Assembly (NCBI RefSeq): GCF_008580665.1
Contig: NZ_BKDJ01000002.1
Coordinates: forward strand, 1-64,000
Length of the DNA stretch: 64,000 nucleotides
Source of the DNA: Zafaria cholistanensis
GTDB taxonomy: Bacteria > Actinomycetota > Actinomycetes > Actinomycetales > Micrococcaceae
Direction of reading: 5' to 3'
Part shown: positions 63,593-64,000 of the stretch, piece by piece
How the letters are laid out: each line of letters opens with the position of its first letter
Numbering within the stretch: the first letter of the stretch is position 1
The notes under the pieces: generated by a model
Database searches by the model: none
Told to the model about the DNA's origin: nothing
What the model saw: only the letters and a program-made list of their open reading frames with translations
Translations under genes and position numbers: made by a program

Positions 63593-64000
63593 ATGCCGAC
63601 GGAGCACGGAGCGGGCGGCCCAGGCGTTCCGGAAGGAACCCCCAGGCCGACCGAACGCGAGTCACAACTGGAAAGCCGGCTTGGCGCCGCCGAACGCCAG
63701 GTCGCCGTGCTGCGGGACAAGGCGCGGAACCTGGACCGGCAGCTGGCCACGGCCGCGCAGAACAACAGCCGGCTGGTGGGGGTCCTCGAGCGCACCCGCG
63801 AGGAGATCCTCGCGCTCAAGGCCGCCTTGGAGAAGGACGGGGAAACCCCGTTCAGCTTCGGCACCGTCGTGGCGCCCAACCCGCGCGGCCAGGCCGAGGC
63901 CGGCCGCTCGATCGCCGCCGCGGCCGTGCAGAGCGCGGACATTGTCCAGGGCGGGCGCAAGCTGCGCGTGGCGGTCAGCCCGCTGCTGGACTTCGACGCG
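63593..64000 (+). CDS. arc: Proteasome-associated ATPase Arc/Mpa, N-terminal part (runs off the right edge)
   Basis: The first 136 residues of the AAA ATPase that feeds pupylated proteins to the actinobacterial proteasome. Residues 20-85 form the coiled coil that recruits Pup (ERESQLESRLGAAERQVAVLRDKARNLDRQLATAAQNNSRL, then ALKAALEK). Then the first OB domain begins: FSFGTVVAPN, RKLRVAVSPLLDFDA. AAA domains lie beyond the window. The ATG follows AGGGACAGGGAC and a fair promoter. PAC2 and trmI upstream are conserved neighbours. Confidence 0.93.
   Translation, partial: MPTEHGAGGPGVPEGTPRPTERESQLESRLGAAERQVAVLRDKARNLDRQLATAAQNNSRLVGVLERTREEILALKAALEKDGETPFSFGTVVAPNPRGQAEAGRSIAAAAVQSADIVQGGRKLRVAVSPLLDFDA

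Overview
The window is a stretch of ordinary chromosome from a high-GC actinobacterium. GC looks to be around 70 percent by eye, third codon positions are almost all G or C, and GTG starts are frequent. It carries mycothiol genes (mshA, mshC), an actinobacterial GlgA/GlgC pair, a SUF operon headed by sufR, DUF3099 and DUF5703 proteins, and the start of the proteasomal ATPase gene arc/mpa. The protein flavour points to Micrococcaceae (Arthrobacter relatives); this placement is inference. I see no insertion sequence, prophage, integrase or CRISPR array.

Layout. 1-6842: pentose phosphate genes tal (partial) and tkt, ctaB (heme O synthase), and a reverse operon of an ABC exporter plus ctaA (heme A synthase). 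6945-11618: sufR-sufB-sufD-sufC-sufT, without a cysteine desulfurase gene. 11773-14930: a neutral zinc metallopeptidase and the biotin importer bioY-bioM-bioN behind a promoter covered by two BioQ-like boxes. 15109-20700: an ABC-F ATPase, a SURF1/small zinc protein/DUF3099 operon, fabG and a second SDR. 20935-28000: a VanW protein, serB, an ABC ATPase with a TauE exporter and a SpoU methyltransferase, rpmE2 with a structured leader, and a lipoate ligase with an extra N-terminal domain. 28108-38438: pepN, a three-gene ATP-grasp/alpha-E/transglutaminase cassette, a zinc-ribbon SDR, and divergent glgC/glgA. 38562-47022: a GT-C glycosyltransferase and a lipid locus (fadE5-like, tetR, thiolase, fabG4, htdX). 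47019-52968: amtB, nhaA, mshA and an M23 endopeptidase. 53252-64000: tRNA-Leu(GAG), an M20 peptidase, an acyl-CoA dehydrogenase, small proteins, uppP, mshC, PAC2, a HAD phosphatase, a site-2 protease, trmI and arc.

Functional themes. Respiratory maturation (ctaB, ctaA, SURF1) sits beside Fe-S assembly. The order tal-tkt-ctaB-ABC/ctaA-sufR-sufBDC-sufT follows what I recall of the Mycobacterium tuberculosis Rv1448c-Rv1466 region, and uppP-mshC-PAC2-trmI-arc follows the Rv2136c-Rv2115c region. The lipid locus matches Rv0241c-Rv0244c in content.

Most notable signals. (1) Two BioQ-type boxes exactly 20 bp apart lie on the bioY promoter. (2) A perfect palindrome in the tetR/thiolase intergenic region has arms that double as the -10 hexamers of two divergent promoters. 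(3) About ten starts have a TANNNT-like hexamer 6-7 nt upstream and no Shine-Dalgarno sequence, which suggests leaderless mRNAs. (4) Short 8-18 bp tandem repeats cluster at gene ends and intergenic gaps and sometimes enter coding sequence. (5) The ATP-grasp/alpha-E/transglutaminase cassette has no settled function. The first two are the best regulatory leads. I found no clearly new multi-gene defence or mobile system.
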